A stretch of 56,320 bases of DNA, taken from the NCBI GenBank assembly GCA_016930695.1, contig JAFGGD010000030.1, positions 1-56,320 of the forward strand, read 5' to 3'. Shown piece after piece: positions 18,796 to 26,984 of the stretch. The notes beneath the pieces were generated by a model that worked only from the letters and a program-made list of their open reading frames with translations, had not been told where the DNA came from and searched no databases. Both the position numbers and the translations under genes were made by a program. This stretch comes from Candidatus Eisenbacteria bacterium (GTDB taxonomy: Bacteria; Orphanbacterota; Orphanbacteria; Orphanbacterales; Orphanbacteraceae). Numbering within the stretch: the first letter of the stretch is position 1; each line of letters starts with the position of its first letter.

Positions 18796-20520
18796 ATGAA
18801 GCTCTCGCGATCCTGTTGGATCTTTCTGTCCGCACTGCTCCTCATCGGGGCCGGTTGCGGAGGCGACGATGAAAACGTGATCGGCGGTCCCGCCGACGGC
18901 GAGGATCAGGTGGTCCTCACCCTCCGAAACTTCGGCGATCCTTCGCCCGGACATTTCGCGCTTTGGGCGGAAGAGAACGGCGTGAAGACGCGGGTCGCCT
19001 CTTTCGGCGTCCTCGATGGCGCGCCGGTCACCCTCGACGGCGATCCGCTCACCTCCTTCGAGCAGGAGGATCGTCTCGCCGGCGCGGATCGCCTGCTGAT
19101 CACCGTCGAAACGGACACCGCCGCGACGACGCCGGCCGGTGCCGCCTTTCTCGCCGGAACCCCCGGCGATCTGCAGGCGGAACTGACCGTCGCCGCCGGA
19201 GTGGGCGCGGATCTCACCGGCGCGGCCGGCTTTTTCCTTTTCGACACGCCGAGTACCGAGGACGACGCGGACGCCGGGCGCGGAGTCTGGTGGACCGACG
19301 GCGAGGGAGCGGCGGGGCTGCTGCTCCCGACTCTCTCCGCCGGTTGGGTGTACGAAGGGTGGGTCACCCACCGGGTGACCGGCAAGGCATACACCACAGG
19401 CCGCTTCACCAACCCCGGCGCCGCCGATTCGGACGGAGCGGGCGCCACGGGAGGCGGCGGTGACGGCTATCCCTTCCCGGGACAGGATTTCGTAACCGCG
19501 GCCGGCGACGTGCCCGTCCTCGACGTGGACGGAGGCGTCTACGGAGTCTCCATCACGCTGGAGCCGGCCACGGATCCGTCCGATGAACCCTTCTTCCTCA
19601 CCCTTCTCCAAAAAGACGCCGGGAGCGGCAATCTCGTCCTCTCCGTGCAACGTTTTATCGGATCGCCGGCGGAAAGCTACTACGAGATCTGGGCGGACTT
19701 CCCCGATTCGACGGTCAGCCTCGGCCGCTTCGTTTACAGCCTAAGCGCCATCCGGGACGTGACCACCGGTGATGTAATCACGGGATTTCCGGTGGGGAGC
19801 AACGTCCTCTCCGCCGATGACTTCCTCATCTCGATCGAGCGGAATGACGGCGACCCGTCGCCGAGCGGTTCCTATTTCCTCGGCGCCGCCGCGAACGGGG
19901 ACACCCTGCAGATGTCTTACGATCACCCCCTCGCCCTGGGAGACGTTTTCGCCGGAACCGGCACCTACACCCTCGACACGCCGACCTCTCCGGAGAGCGA
20001 CGCGGATTACTACCGCGGTATCTGGTTCTACGACACGACGGGAACGGACACCGTCTCCTCCCTGGACCTTCCGGCGGCCCCCTCCGGCTGGATTTACCAG
20101 GGCTGGATCGTCCGGCTCCGCACCGGCACGACGAGCGACACCTTGATCTCCATCGGCACCTTCGCCGACCCGAACGGCGCGGACTCGGACGGAGCCGGCG
20201 CCTACGCGGGCGCGGGCGCCGCTCCCCTCTTCCCGGGGCAGGACTTCCTGGTGGGCTCCAATCGCCGTTTCAACCAGAGCAGTTACGCGGTGAAGATCTC
20301 GCTGGAGCCGGCGAACGACTCGACGCCCGCATCCCCCTTCCTGGTCCTTTTCGAGGATCTGCTCGTCACTCCCCAAAACCCGGGCGTCCAGCAGAGCATG
20401 ACCAACAAGTCCGCTTCTCTTCCGGCCGCGAAGGGAATCCTTGACGCATTCAACAGCCTACAGATGGCCTCCAACGGAAACCGCCTGCCGCGGGCGACGA
20501 TCCACTTCGGGAGTAAATAG
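18796..20520 (+). CDS. Lipoprotein with an internally duplicated ~250-residue module
   Basis: A 574-residue secreted lipoprotein starting at an ATG after GGGGGAAAGGA. The lipobox is GAGC, followed by GGDDENVIGG. Two homologous halves follow. Paired segments include SAGWVYEGWVTHRVTG with PSGWIYQGWIVRLRTG, GAADSDGAGAT with GADSDGAGAY, and FPGQDFV with FPGQDFL. Each half ends in a strand like VSITLEPATDPSDEPFFL or VKISLEPANDSTPASPFLV. These last strands recall the extracytoplasmic domain of anti-sigma-K factors (VAVSLEPAGGSP), but there is no sigma-binding domain or membrane anchor. Ligand and role are unknown. Confidence 0.75.
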   Translation: MKLSRSCWIFLSALLLIGAGCGGDDENVIGGPADGEDQVVLTLRNFGDPSPGHFALWAEENGVKTRVASFGVLDGAPVTLDGDPLTSFEQEDRLAGADRLLITVETDTAATTPAGAAFLAGTPGDLQAELTVAAGVGADLTGAAGFFLFDTPSTEDDADAGRGVWWTDGEGAAGLLLPTLSAGWVYEGWVTHRVTGKAYTTGRFTNPGAADSDGAGATGGGGDGYPFPGQDFVTAAGDVPVLDVDGGVYGVSITLEPATDPSDEPFFLTLLQKDAGSGNLVLSVQRFIGSPAESYYEIWADFPDSTVSLGRFVYSLSAIRDVTTGDVITGFPVGSNVLSADDFLISIERNDGDPSPSGSYFLGAAANGDTLQMSYDHPLALGDVFAGTGTYTLDTPTSPESDADYYRGIWFYDTTGTDTVSSLDLPAAPSGWIYQGWIVRLRTGTTSDTLISIGTFADPNGADSDGAGAYAGAGAAPLFPGQDFLVGSNRRFNQSSYAVKISLEPANDSTPASPFLVLFEDLLVTPQNPGVQQSMTNKSASLPAAKGILDAFNSLQMASNGNRLPRATIHFGSK

Positions 20521-20541
20521 ATTACGGGAGAGGGGAAGAGA

Positions 20542-21405
20542 ATTCTGTCCGTAAGCCGCCGGACCGACGTTCCCGCCTGGTACGGCCGCTGGTTCATGGA
20601 AAGACTGAACGAGGGGAGGGCGTGCTACGGCACGCCCTTTTCATCACGGGTTCACGAGGTTTCCCTTCTCCCCGAGGACGTTCTCGCCTTCGTTTTTTGG
20701 ACGCGGAACGCGCTCCCGTTCCTCCCCGCGGTGGACCGCCTCGAGCGGGAGGGGCGCCTCTTCTACTTCCAGTACACCCACACCGGTTACGGCCCCCCAT
20801 GGGAACCGTCGGGCCCCGGTGAGAGGGGTTTGGAGGGACTGATCCGGCTCGCGGAACGGATCGGGCCTGAGAGAGTGGTGTGGCGCTACGATCCGATCCT
20901 CCTCGCGCCCGGGGAGGAGCCGGAGGACCACAGGCGTCGTTTCCGGAGGATCGCCGGCCGCCTTCGGGGGAAGGTCGATACCGTGATCGTCAGCTATCTC
21001 GACAGGTATCGAAAAGTAGACCGCCGTTTGCGAGCCGCCGGCCTCGACGTCCGGGAACCGAGCGTAGGGGAGGCGAGGCGCTTGATGCTCGACCTCATGG
21101 AGATCGCGGCGGAGAAGGGGATCTCCCTCGCCGCCTGCTGCGAAGAGGAGAGAAAGCCCGAGGAAACGCCCGCCGCGTCCTGTGTCGATCCGGATCGGAT
21201 CCGGCGGCTCGCCGGTGATCCGGATCTACGCATCAACCGCCGCCCCACACGGCCGGGGTGCGGCTGCGCGGAGAGCCGGGACATCGGTGCCTATGACACC
21301 TGTCCCTTCGGATGCGTCTACTGCTATGCCGTGTCGAGCCCGGAGAGGGCGGAAAGGAGCCTGAGGGCTCACGAGCCCGGAGAGGACCGGCTCCGGCCGG
21401 CGTAG
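20542..21405 (+). CDS. DUF1848 family protein, non-AUG start
   Basis: Cytosolic protein of uncharacterised family DUF1848. Hallmarks: SVSRRTDVPAWYGRWFM at the N-terminus, VFWTRNALPFL, ERVVWRYDPI, and the C-terminal cysteine motif GCGCAESRDIGAYDTCPFGCVYCYA, which recalls Fe-S binding. The conserved N-terminus lies upstream of the first ATG (20596), and the in-frame stop at 20518-20520 leaves no ATG, GTG or TTG between. Translation must start at ATT (20542) or CTG (20545), just after GAGAGGGGAAGAG. The lipoprotein ends 21 bp before. The last 37 bp overlap the convergent next gene. Confidence 0.85.
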   Translation: MLSVSRRTDVPAWYGRWFMERLNEGRACYGTPFSSRVHEVSLLPEDVLAFVFWTRNALPFLPAVDRLEREGRLFYFQYTHTGYGPPWEPSGPGERGLEGLIRLAERIGPERVVWRYDPILLAPGEEPEDHRRRFRRIAGRLRGKVDTVIVSYLDRYRKVDRRLRAAGLDVREPSVGEARRLMLDLMEIAAEKGISLAACCEEERKPEETPAASCVDPDRIRRLAGDPDLRINRRPTRPGCGCAESRDIGAYDTCPFGCVYCYAVSSPERAERSLRAHEPGEDRLRPA

Positions 21406-21740
21406 CGCTGGGGGGGGACCGTTCCTTCCGGATAGGTGACACGGTAGATCGTGTCGAAGCGATGGAAGGGAACATTCACGGTTTGGTCGTATTCGATCCA
21501 GACCCGCAGGTCGTTCCTGTTTCTCCAGACCAACACGTTCTCGGGGTCGAGGGGGATCTTCTTCTCCCGGGCATACTCGAGAATCTGAGCCTTCACCCAG
21601 TGCTCGGAATGATCCATCGAGGCGGCGACGATTTCGTCGACCCGCATATCGAGGAAACGGTAAAGGATGTAAGGAGTGCCCGCCGAGACTCCCAGATGGA
21701 TCACCGCGACCAGCAGAAAAAATCGGAACACGAATCGCAC
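21369..21740 (-). CDS. Small single-pass membrane protein, unknown
   Basis: A 123-residue protein with one N-terminal hydrophobic segment (about residues 4-25) and a soluble domain that should face the periplasm. The C-terminal part has strand-like, aromatic sequence (VLVWRNRNDLRVWIEYDQTVNVPFHRFDTIYRVTYP). The layout (membrane helix, short helical stretch, then a two-strand hydrophilic tail) is like small DUF4845-type proteins, but I cannot confirm homology. The tail overlaps the 3' end of the DUF1848 gene. It has its own transcript direction, with no clear promoter seen in 21741-21902. Confidence 0.65.
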   Translation of the reverse strand: MRFVFRFFLLVAVIHLGVSAGTPYILYRFLDMRVDEIVAASMDHSEHWVKAQILEYAREKKIPLDPENVLVWRNRNDLRVWIEYDQTVNVPFHRFDTIYRVTYPEGTVPPQRYAGRSRSSPGS

Positions 21741-21902
21741 GGTACGCCTCCCAATCGATCTCCTCTACTTCTCTTATCGGCAGAGCCCCCCCGGCGAAAG
21801 ACCCGACGGAAACGTACGACTTCTAACACGCTTTATTACAACGCCTAACGGATATTATCTCCGGTGCGTTCTCACCATCTTTCCCCTCCTGTTCAAAGGA
21901 AA

Positions 21903-21936
21903 CGCCCCGCCCGGAACATCGGTCCCGAGCGGGGCG
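21903..21936 (-). terminator. Probable terminator after the 22-kb exported-protein gene
   Basis: On the minus strand an eight-bp G/C stem (CGCCCCGC with GCGGGGCG) closes a loop with a further inner pairing and is followed by GTTTCCTTTG. It lies 29 bp past the stop of the gene at 21965. Confidence 0.5.
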
Positions 21937-21964
21937 CGGCTCCCGCCTTGCGGCGTGGTCGGTC

Positions 21965-22630
21965 TCAGTACTCGACGATTTGGACGTGTTTCTCGAATCC
22001 GGCCGCGTCCAATTTACCGGCGTTGAAATCGCTGATGTACTTCATCTGCACTTTGATCACGAGGCGCCGGATATCCTTGTCCGTCCAGGCGGTCTGCAGG
22101 GGAACCGCGAAGAGGGTGAACCAATCGTCGCTGCTCGCGCGGGCGATGGTGTCTCCATAATCACGGATCACCTCGATCAGTTCCTTCTTCACGAGGCCGT
22201 ACCGCTCTTCGTCGGTGACGGCCATTTCTTCGTCATCCTCGTCCCAGTCGCCGGAGCCTTTCTTCCTCTGGATGGTGATGACCGTCTCCCCCTCATCCTC
22301 ATCCTCTTCCCGGGTCACGGTGTAGCCGCTCCCCATTTTCATCAATTGGGAGAGTTTCTGGAGCCCGAACCCCTCGTCGACGAGTCCCACCTCGAGGGTG
22401 AACACGGGACCGTATCCTTCCAGGTAGACTCCGCGGACGCATTGCGAGGATCGAACCAGGGCGTTCCGGCTCTCCACCATGGCTTCGTCTATGATCTTTT
22501 CCATGATGGAGATCTGCTTGTAGGCCTTGTCTTTCTTCATGTCGCCGGCGAATGCGTCGGCCGTGACGAGCAGAAGGGCCAGTGGAATGGCGAGCAACGT
22601 CAGCACCGTGAGTTTCCACACTCTCTGCAT
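21965..22630 (-). CDS. Exported protein of unknown function
   Basis: A 221-residue protein with a clear signal peptide (hydrophobic core about residues 6-24, cleavage near DAFAGD). The mature part is helical and charged, with two acidic clusters (EEDEDEGE and DWDEDDEE) flanking a short QRKKGSG stretch. It then has a helix-rich half ending DNIRRLVIKVQMKYISDF-like sequence. One Cys only. I recognise no domain. It is divergent from the BamA-like gene across 264 bp, and a terminator lies just downstream. Confidence 0.7.
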   Translation of the reverse strand: MQRVWKLTVLTLLAIPLALLLVTADAFAGDMKKDKAYKQISIMEKIIDEAMVESRNALVRSSQCVRGVYLEGYGPVFTLEVGLVDEGFGLQKLSQLMKMGSGYTVTREEDEDEGETVITIQRKKGSGDWDEDDEEMAVTDEERYGLVKKELIEVIRDYGDTIARASSDDWFTLFAVPLQTAWTDKDIRRLVIKVQMKYISDFNAGKLDAAGFEKHVQIVEY

Positions 22631-22894
22631 CTTCGGACCTCCTCCCTCGGGTTCGTCGTGTGGCTTTCTATCCCATTGGACGACGGCCCGTCGCGATCTG
22701 CTTAACCTTTTTATCCACGGTCCGTTCCCTCGCGCGCCGAGGAGAGCGAAACGAGGGAGCCTCGGTGGGGTGAGCCGTGTATCATGAAGTCTCGGAATAG
22801 GTTACAATAGGACGGACGCCGGGAAACCGCAACGGGGTTGTCCCATCCGTCCCGCCGTGATAGCTCTTCAGCCGAAAGGCGGAGGTTCCGAAGG

Positions 22895-24547
22895 ATGCGC
22901 GCGGTCTCGATCCTCTTCATGGTCTGCTTCTTCCTCGTCGCGGCGGTGCGCCCTTCGTCGTCCGCGCCGACCACCGGCGAAGAGGGAGAGGGAGAGGTCC
23001 TTTTCGGCGAAGCCATCATCCTCCGCAAACCCGTCTTCAATCCCTCCGTCCCCGGTTATGACCGTTTCCCATTCAGCTGGCTGAACCGCCTTCACGTGGT
23101 CACCCGTGAGAACGTCATTCGGAACGCCCTACTCTTCCGGGAAGGAGATCCCTACGACGAAGAGATCCTTCGAGAAACGGAGAGAAACCTGCGGGGGCTG
23201 ATGTTCATCAATTACGCCTCGGTGGAGCCGCTCGACCCGGATGAGAAACGGCGGAGGGTGGTGGTGGAGACCCACGACACTTGGTCCACCCAGGTGGAGC
23301 TTTCGGTGGACGACGAGGAGGAGGGGGGAGAAAAGGACGATTTCGAGATTCGCCTGAACGAGATCAACATCCTCGGTTTCGGCAAGCGGATCGGCCTGCG
23401 CTACACGCGCCGGGGGAATCGTGGGGGGCTCGGTTATGTCTACGAGGATCCCCTCCTTTTCGGGTCGCGTTGGAACATGAAAGTGGAGGTGCAGGGGGGA
23501 CCGGGCGACGACAGGAGCCACGACGCCTACCTCCGGCGACCCTTCTACTCGCTTCGCACCCGATGGGGAGGGGTGGCCCGCACGATCCGCGTGGAGAGCG
23601 TGCGCGATCTTTACCGGGCGGACCGCAGGATCGGCGATCTCTTCCGCGTCTACCGCTGGGAGAGCGTCGCCGTCGGAAGAATGCTGGGGGACAGGCGACG
23701 TAAGTTCCTCTTCCGCTTCGAGGGGACACGGGAAGAGAAGGTCTACAGGGATCTCCGCCTTCTGGAGGGTGTGGATTCGGACACGGTCGCCGCCCCGGAG
23801 AACGAGAGGCGCTGGATCGGCGGCGTCGGCCTCGGGTACGGCTCTTTCCACTTCATCGAGGAGCATCAAATCGACCATTTCGACCGCGTGGAGGACGTGG
23901 AACTGGGAGGGTATCTTTATCTGTCGGCCGGACGCGTCGTCGAAGGGGAGGGGGAGTGGCGTTTCGCCGGCCAGGGGCAGTACACGCACCCCACCGGTAG
24001 CGGGCGCTACCTCGCATGGATCGCCGGCACGCGCGCGGACCGTCTCTCCGGCGGTTGGGGGAGAACCCTCGCCTACGGCTCGATTCTCTCCCACCAGCGC
24101 TGGTCCCGCCGGAACACCCTCGCCGCCCGGATCCGATGGGACGAACTCTGGCGCGCCGATCCGGGCGAGCAATTCCTTCTCGATCACCTGAACGGTCTCC
24201 GCGGCTTCGGATCGGCGAGCGGCGCCGGGGTCCGCCGCCTGGTGATCAACGTGGAGAACCGTTTCTTCTCGAGCATACGCTTCTACACGCTCGCCTTCGG
24301 AGCCGCCTTCTTTTTCGACGCGGGCGCCACTTGGGATCGCCGGGATGCGGTTCGCGCGGAGGACATTCGCTCCTCCTTCGGCGCCGGCCTCCGCGTGGGA
24401 TTGACCAAATCGCGCAACTCGAACGTCTTCCGAGTGGACGTCGCCAAAAACCTCGAGGACGGTTCCCTTTCCGCCCATGTCGGCCTCGGGCAGATCTTTT
24501 CTCTCGCCTCTCCCTTCACCGACTTCACCAACGATCCCTCCCCCTGA
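22895..24547 (+). CDS. BamA/TamA-like outer-membrane beta-barrel protein
   Basis: A 550-residue exported protein with start at 22895, nine bases after GGAGG. After a signal peptide there is one POTRA-like region (about residues 60-120: NVIRNALLFREGDPYDEEILRETERNLRGLMFINYASVEP, pieces typical of POTRA helices). The C-terminal 380 residues alternate in beta-barrel style and end in the surface-antigen features HLNGLRGFGSASGAG, FFFDAGATWDRR and GAGLRVGLTKS. This fits the Omp85 superfamily, but with one POTRA it is not the main BamA. A specialised insertase, lipid transporter or patatin-type porin are all possible. Confidence 0.75.
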   Translation: MRAVSILFMVCFFLVAAVRPSSSAPTTGEEGEGEVLFGEAIILRKPVFNPSVPGYDRFPFSWLNRLHVVTRENVIRNALLFREGDPYDEEILRETERNLRGLMFINYASVEPLDPDEKRRRVVVETHDTWSTQVELSVDDEEEGGEKDDFEIRLNEINILGFGKRIGLRYTRRGNRGGLGYVYEDPLLFGSRWNMKVEVQGGPGDDRSHDAYLRRPFYSLRTRWGGVARTIRVESVRDLYRADRRIGDLFRVYRWESVAVGRMLGDRRRKFLFRFEGTREEKVYRDLRLLEGVDSDTVAAPENERRWIGGVGLGYGSFHFIEEHQIDHFDRVEDVELGGYLYLSAGRVVEGEGEWRFAGQGQYTHPTGSGRYLAWIAGTRADRLSGGWGRTLAYGSILSHQRWSRRNTLAARIRWDELWRADPGEQFLLDHLNGLRGFGSASGAGVRRLVINVENRFFSSIRFYTLAFGAAFFFDAGATWDRRDAVRAEDIRSSFGAGLRVGLTKSRNSNVFRVDVAKNLEDGSLSAHVGLGQIFSLASPFTDFTNDPSP

Positions 24548-24643
24548 GCCGGCCCGCGCCCGGACACGCTTTGTGCGGCTTGACTAACCCGTTTGTTCGG
24601 GAGAAGATGGTGAGTCGCCTCGCCGCGGCGACGGGGAGAAGAG

Positions 24644-25435
24644 ATGTCCGCGAGGGTACGCGAGTTGGAGGGCTGGTTTCGCGAAGCGGAGTCGGTCTTG
24701 GTCGCCTTCTCGGGGGGGACGGACAGCGCGCTTCTCGCCCGTGTGGCGCACGATGTACTCGGCGAGCGCGCGGCGGCGGTCACCGGCGTTTCCCACTCCC
24801 GTTCCGCGGCGGACCGGGAGTGGGCGGAGAAGGTCGCGCGCGAGATCGGCATCCGCCATCGGTTCGTCGAAACCGGCGAATGGGAGGATCCCCGATTCCT
24901 CGCCAACGACGGGGAACGGTGTTACCTCTGTAAGCGGGAGCTCTTCCGGCTTTGCGCGGAGAAAGCGCGGGAGGGGGGTTTCCGCCTCGTGGCGGAGGGT
25001 TCGCAGGTCGGAGACCGCGACGATCACCGGCCCGGATTCCGAGCGGCGGTGGAAGCGGGTGTCCGTTCCCCCTTCCTGGAGATCGGGATGGACAAGCGGG
25101 AGATCCGGTCGCTCTCCCGCGAACTGGGTCTTCCGACATGGAACAGGCCCACGGGCGCTTGTCTCGCCACGAGGATTCCCCCGGGAACGGCGATCACGGG
25201 TGAGCGGATCGCCCGTGCGGAGAAGGCGGAGGCCTTTCTGCGCGGCGAGGGTTTCGGGACGGTGCGGGTCAGGCTCGACGGGCCGAACGCCCGAATCGAA
25301 ACCGGCGCCGTCGAAATCGATCGATTCGCGGACGCGGACCTTCGCCTCCGGATCGCCGCGCGTTTTCGGGAGATCGGTTTCGAGAGAACCTCGCTCGACA
25401 TCGAGGGGTACCGAGAGAAAGACGGAGGGGTGTAA
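24644..25435 (+). CDS. larE: LarE-type ATP-dependent sulfur transferase
   Basis: PP-loop pyrophosphatase family enzyme that puts sulfur on pyridinium biscarboxylate mononucleotide during nickel-pincer cofactor synthesis. The PP-loop SGGTDSALLARV (residues 23-34) and RPTGACLATRIP are typical. The conserved Cys173 is the position of the sacrificial Cys. Cys93 and Cys96 (RCYLCK) supply the extra pair seen in LarE proteins that bind a [4Fe-4S] cluster instead of sacrificing cysteine. First gene of a tight plus-strand group with queD. No larA, larB or larC is in the window. Confidence 0.9.
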   Translation: MSARVRELEGWFREAESVLVAFSGGTDSALLARVAHDVLGERAAAVTGVSHSRSAADREWAEKVAREIGIRHRFVETGEWEDPRFLANDGERCYLCKRELFRLCAEKAREGGFRLVAEGSQVGDRDDHRPGFRAAVEAGVRSPFLEIGMDKREIRSLSRELGLPTWNRPTGACLATRIPPGTAITGERIARAEKAEAFLRGEGFGTVRVRLDGPNARIETGAVEIDRFADADLRLRIAARFREIGFERTSLDIEGYREKDGGV

Positions 25436-25438
25436 GCG

Positions 25439-25804
25439 ATGCGCGTTTCCCGATCCTTCCCTTTCGAGGCGGCCCACCGCCTGGAAGAATACGAGGGGAA
25501 ATGCGAAACCCTCCACGGGCATACCTGGCGGATCGAAGTGACCTTGGAAGCTCCGGTCGGCCCGGACGGCCTCGCTTTCGATTTCGTCGTACTGGAGCGG
25601 GAGGTGCGGAAACACGTTCTCGCGCACCTCGACCATACATACTTAAATGACGTGCTGCCCGTCCCGTCCGCGGAGAGGGTGGCGCTCTGGGCTTGGGAGC
25701 GGCTCTCCCATCTGCCCTTGGCGGAGATCCGAATATGGGAAACCCCGGATTGTGTCGTGAGCTATGACGGATCGCACGGAAGCGGATCGAAACAGGACGG
25801 ATGA
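25439..25804 (+). CDS. queD: 6-carboxy-5,6,7,8-tetrahydropterin synthase
   Basis: Turns 7,8-dihydroneopterin triphosphate, the FolE product, into 6-carboxytetrahydropterin, the first queuosine-specific step. The 121-residue protein has zinc ligands His13 (FEAAHRL), His26 and His28 (LHGHTW), and Cys22 at the catalytic place. CxxxHGH marks the QueD branch rather than the folate-type PTPS-III, which has Glu instead. It starts 3 bp after larE. Its 3' end overlaps the next reading frame by 41 bp. folE is two genes downstream, so substrate supply is co-encoded; queC and queE are not in the window. Confidence 0.9.
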   Translation: MRVSRSFPFEAAHRLEEYEGKCETLHGHTWRIEVTLEAPVGPDGLAFDFVVLEREVRKHVLAHLDHTYLNDVLPVPSAERVALWAWERLSHLPLAEIRIWETPDCVVSYDGSHGSGSKQDG

Positions 25805-26363
25805 TCGTCTCCGGGACGAGGTGATCCGGACCCACATGGGCGCTTATGAGCGCCGTTACCAGCGACGCTGGGGGAAGGAACCGCCGAACCGGTCCCTCCC
25901 CCGGGTGGCGCTCATCCATGACGCGCCGGCGGATGACGGTGAGAATCCTCTTCGGAACATCCTCGGATCCGGTGGCGCGGCGGTGGAGGAATGGCGCTCC
26001 GGCGGCGAGCCGATTCGGATCGAGACTCCTTTCCGGGCTCTGGTGGTGTCCGCCGCCGAGATCGGGGGGGAGAGCGAGCTGGACCATTTCCGCCGGTTCC
26101 TCCGGCGGGCCATCGGCCGCTCCACGCTGATCGCCGGTCTCGGCCCGGGCGTGCTCCTTCTCGCCCGGGAGGGCTTTCTGGGCGGGCGGCGGGCGTCCGG
26201 CGCCCCGGATCACAAAGAGTTCCTGGCCGCGCACAATGTGCACTGGGCGGACGCCTCGGTGGTCCGCGACGGACCCTTTCTCACCTGCCGGGATCCGGAG
26301 TCGGCGAGCGATCTCGCGGACGAGCTGATGGAGATGATCCGGACCGCCGGCGAGGAGGGATGA
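25764..26363 (+). CDS. DJ-1/PfpI-like protein lacking the nucleophile Cys
   Basis: 199 residues with a charged N-terminus and a domain that matches the DJ-1/PfpI fold in its last two thirds. Family-like segments: [39 protein letters not shown] and the ending [28 protein letters not shown]. In active members the elbow reads AICHG or similar; here residues 123-129 are IAGLGPG with no Cys, and the only Cys is residue 175. It is therefore probably not a cysteine hydrolase. An alternative ATG at 25836 would remove the overlap with queD. It overlaps folE (ATGA). Confidence 0.7.
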   Translation: MTDRTEADRNRTDDRLRDEVIRTHMGAYERRYQRRWGKEPPNRSLPRVALIHDAPADDGENPLRNILGSGGAAVEEWRSGGEPIRIETPFRALVVSAAEIGGESELDHFRRFLRRAIGRSTLIAGLGPGVLLLAREGFLGGRRASGAPDHKEFLAAHNVHWADASVVRDGPFLTCRDPESASDLADELMEMIRTAGEEG

Positions 26364-26956
26364 TGCATCACGAGGATGAGCCCGGCGCCCGCGGAGTTCC
26401 CACGGAGGAGCAGATCCGCGACCTTCTCCGCGGCATCGGCGAGAACCCCGACAGGGAGGGGCTCGTTCGGACGCCGAGGAGGGTGATCGAGGCGTTCCGT
26501 TTTCTCACCAGCGGCTACGACATGACGGCGGAGGAAGTGGTCAACGGAGCGATCTTCGAGGAGAGCGACGTCGACGAGATGGTGATGATCCGCGGGATCG
26601 AGATGTACAGTCTCTGCGAACATCACCTGCTCCCCTTCTACGGCAAGTGCCACGTCGCTTACATTCCGAACGGAAGGGTGATCGGCCTCTCCAAGATTCC
26701 CCGGATCGTGGAGGTCTATTCGCGGCGCCTGCAGCTCCAGGAGCGTCTCACCAACCAAATCGCCGAGGCGGTGCAGAGGATTCTGAAACCGCGGGGGGTG
26801 GCGGTGGTGATCGACGCGATCCATCTCTGCATGGCGATGCGCGGCGTGGAAAAGCAGAGCGCTTTCACCAAAACGAGCGCCCTCCTCGGCGGTTTCCGAA
26901 ACCAGCCGCAGACGCGGGCGGAGTTCTTCTCTCTTCTCCGCGAAAACCAGGGATAG
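26360..26956 (+). CDS. folE: GTP cyclohydrolase I
   Basis: Opens GTP to 7,8-dihydroneopterin triphosphate, the entry to folate and to queuosine (via QueD). The 198-residue protein carries the zinc ligands Cys86 and His89 ([10 protein letters not shown]) and Cys157 (LCMAMRG), plus PSKIPR-like [25 protein letters not shown]. Start codons are ATGATG at 26360 and 26363; the second is better spaced from GGAGGG. The first overlaps the upstream stop. It is part of the larE-queD group. Confidence 0.96.
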   Translation: MMHHEDEPGARGVPTEEQIRDLLRGIGENPDREGLVRTPRRVIEAFRFLTSGYDMTAEEVVNGAIFEESDVDEMVMIRGIEMYSLCEHHLLPFYGKCHVAYIPNGRVIGLSKIPRIVEVYSRRLQLQERLTNQIAEAVQRILKPRGVAVVIDAIHLCMAMRGVEKQSAFTKTSALLGGFRNQPQTRAEFFSLLRENQG

Positions 26957-26984
26957 GCGCCGGACGCCGGCGGGAAGGAACGGG

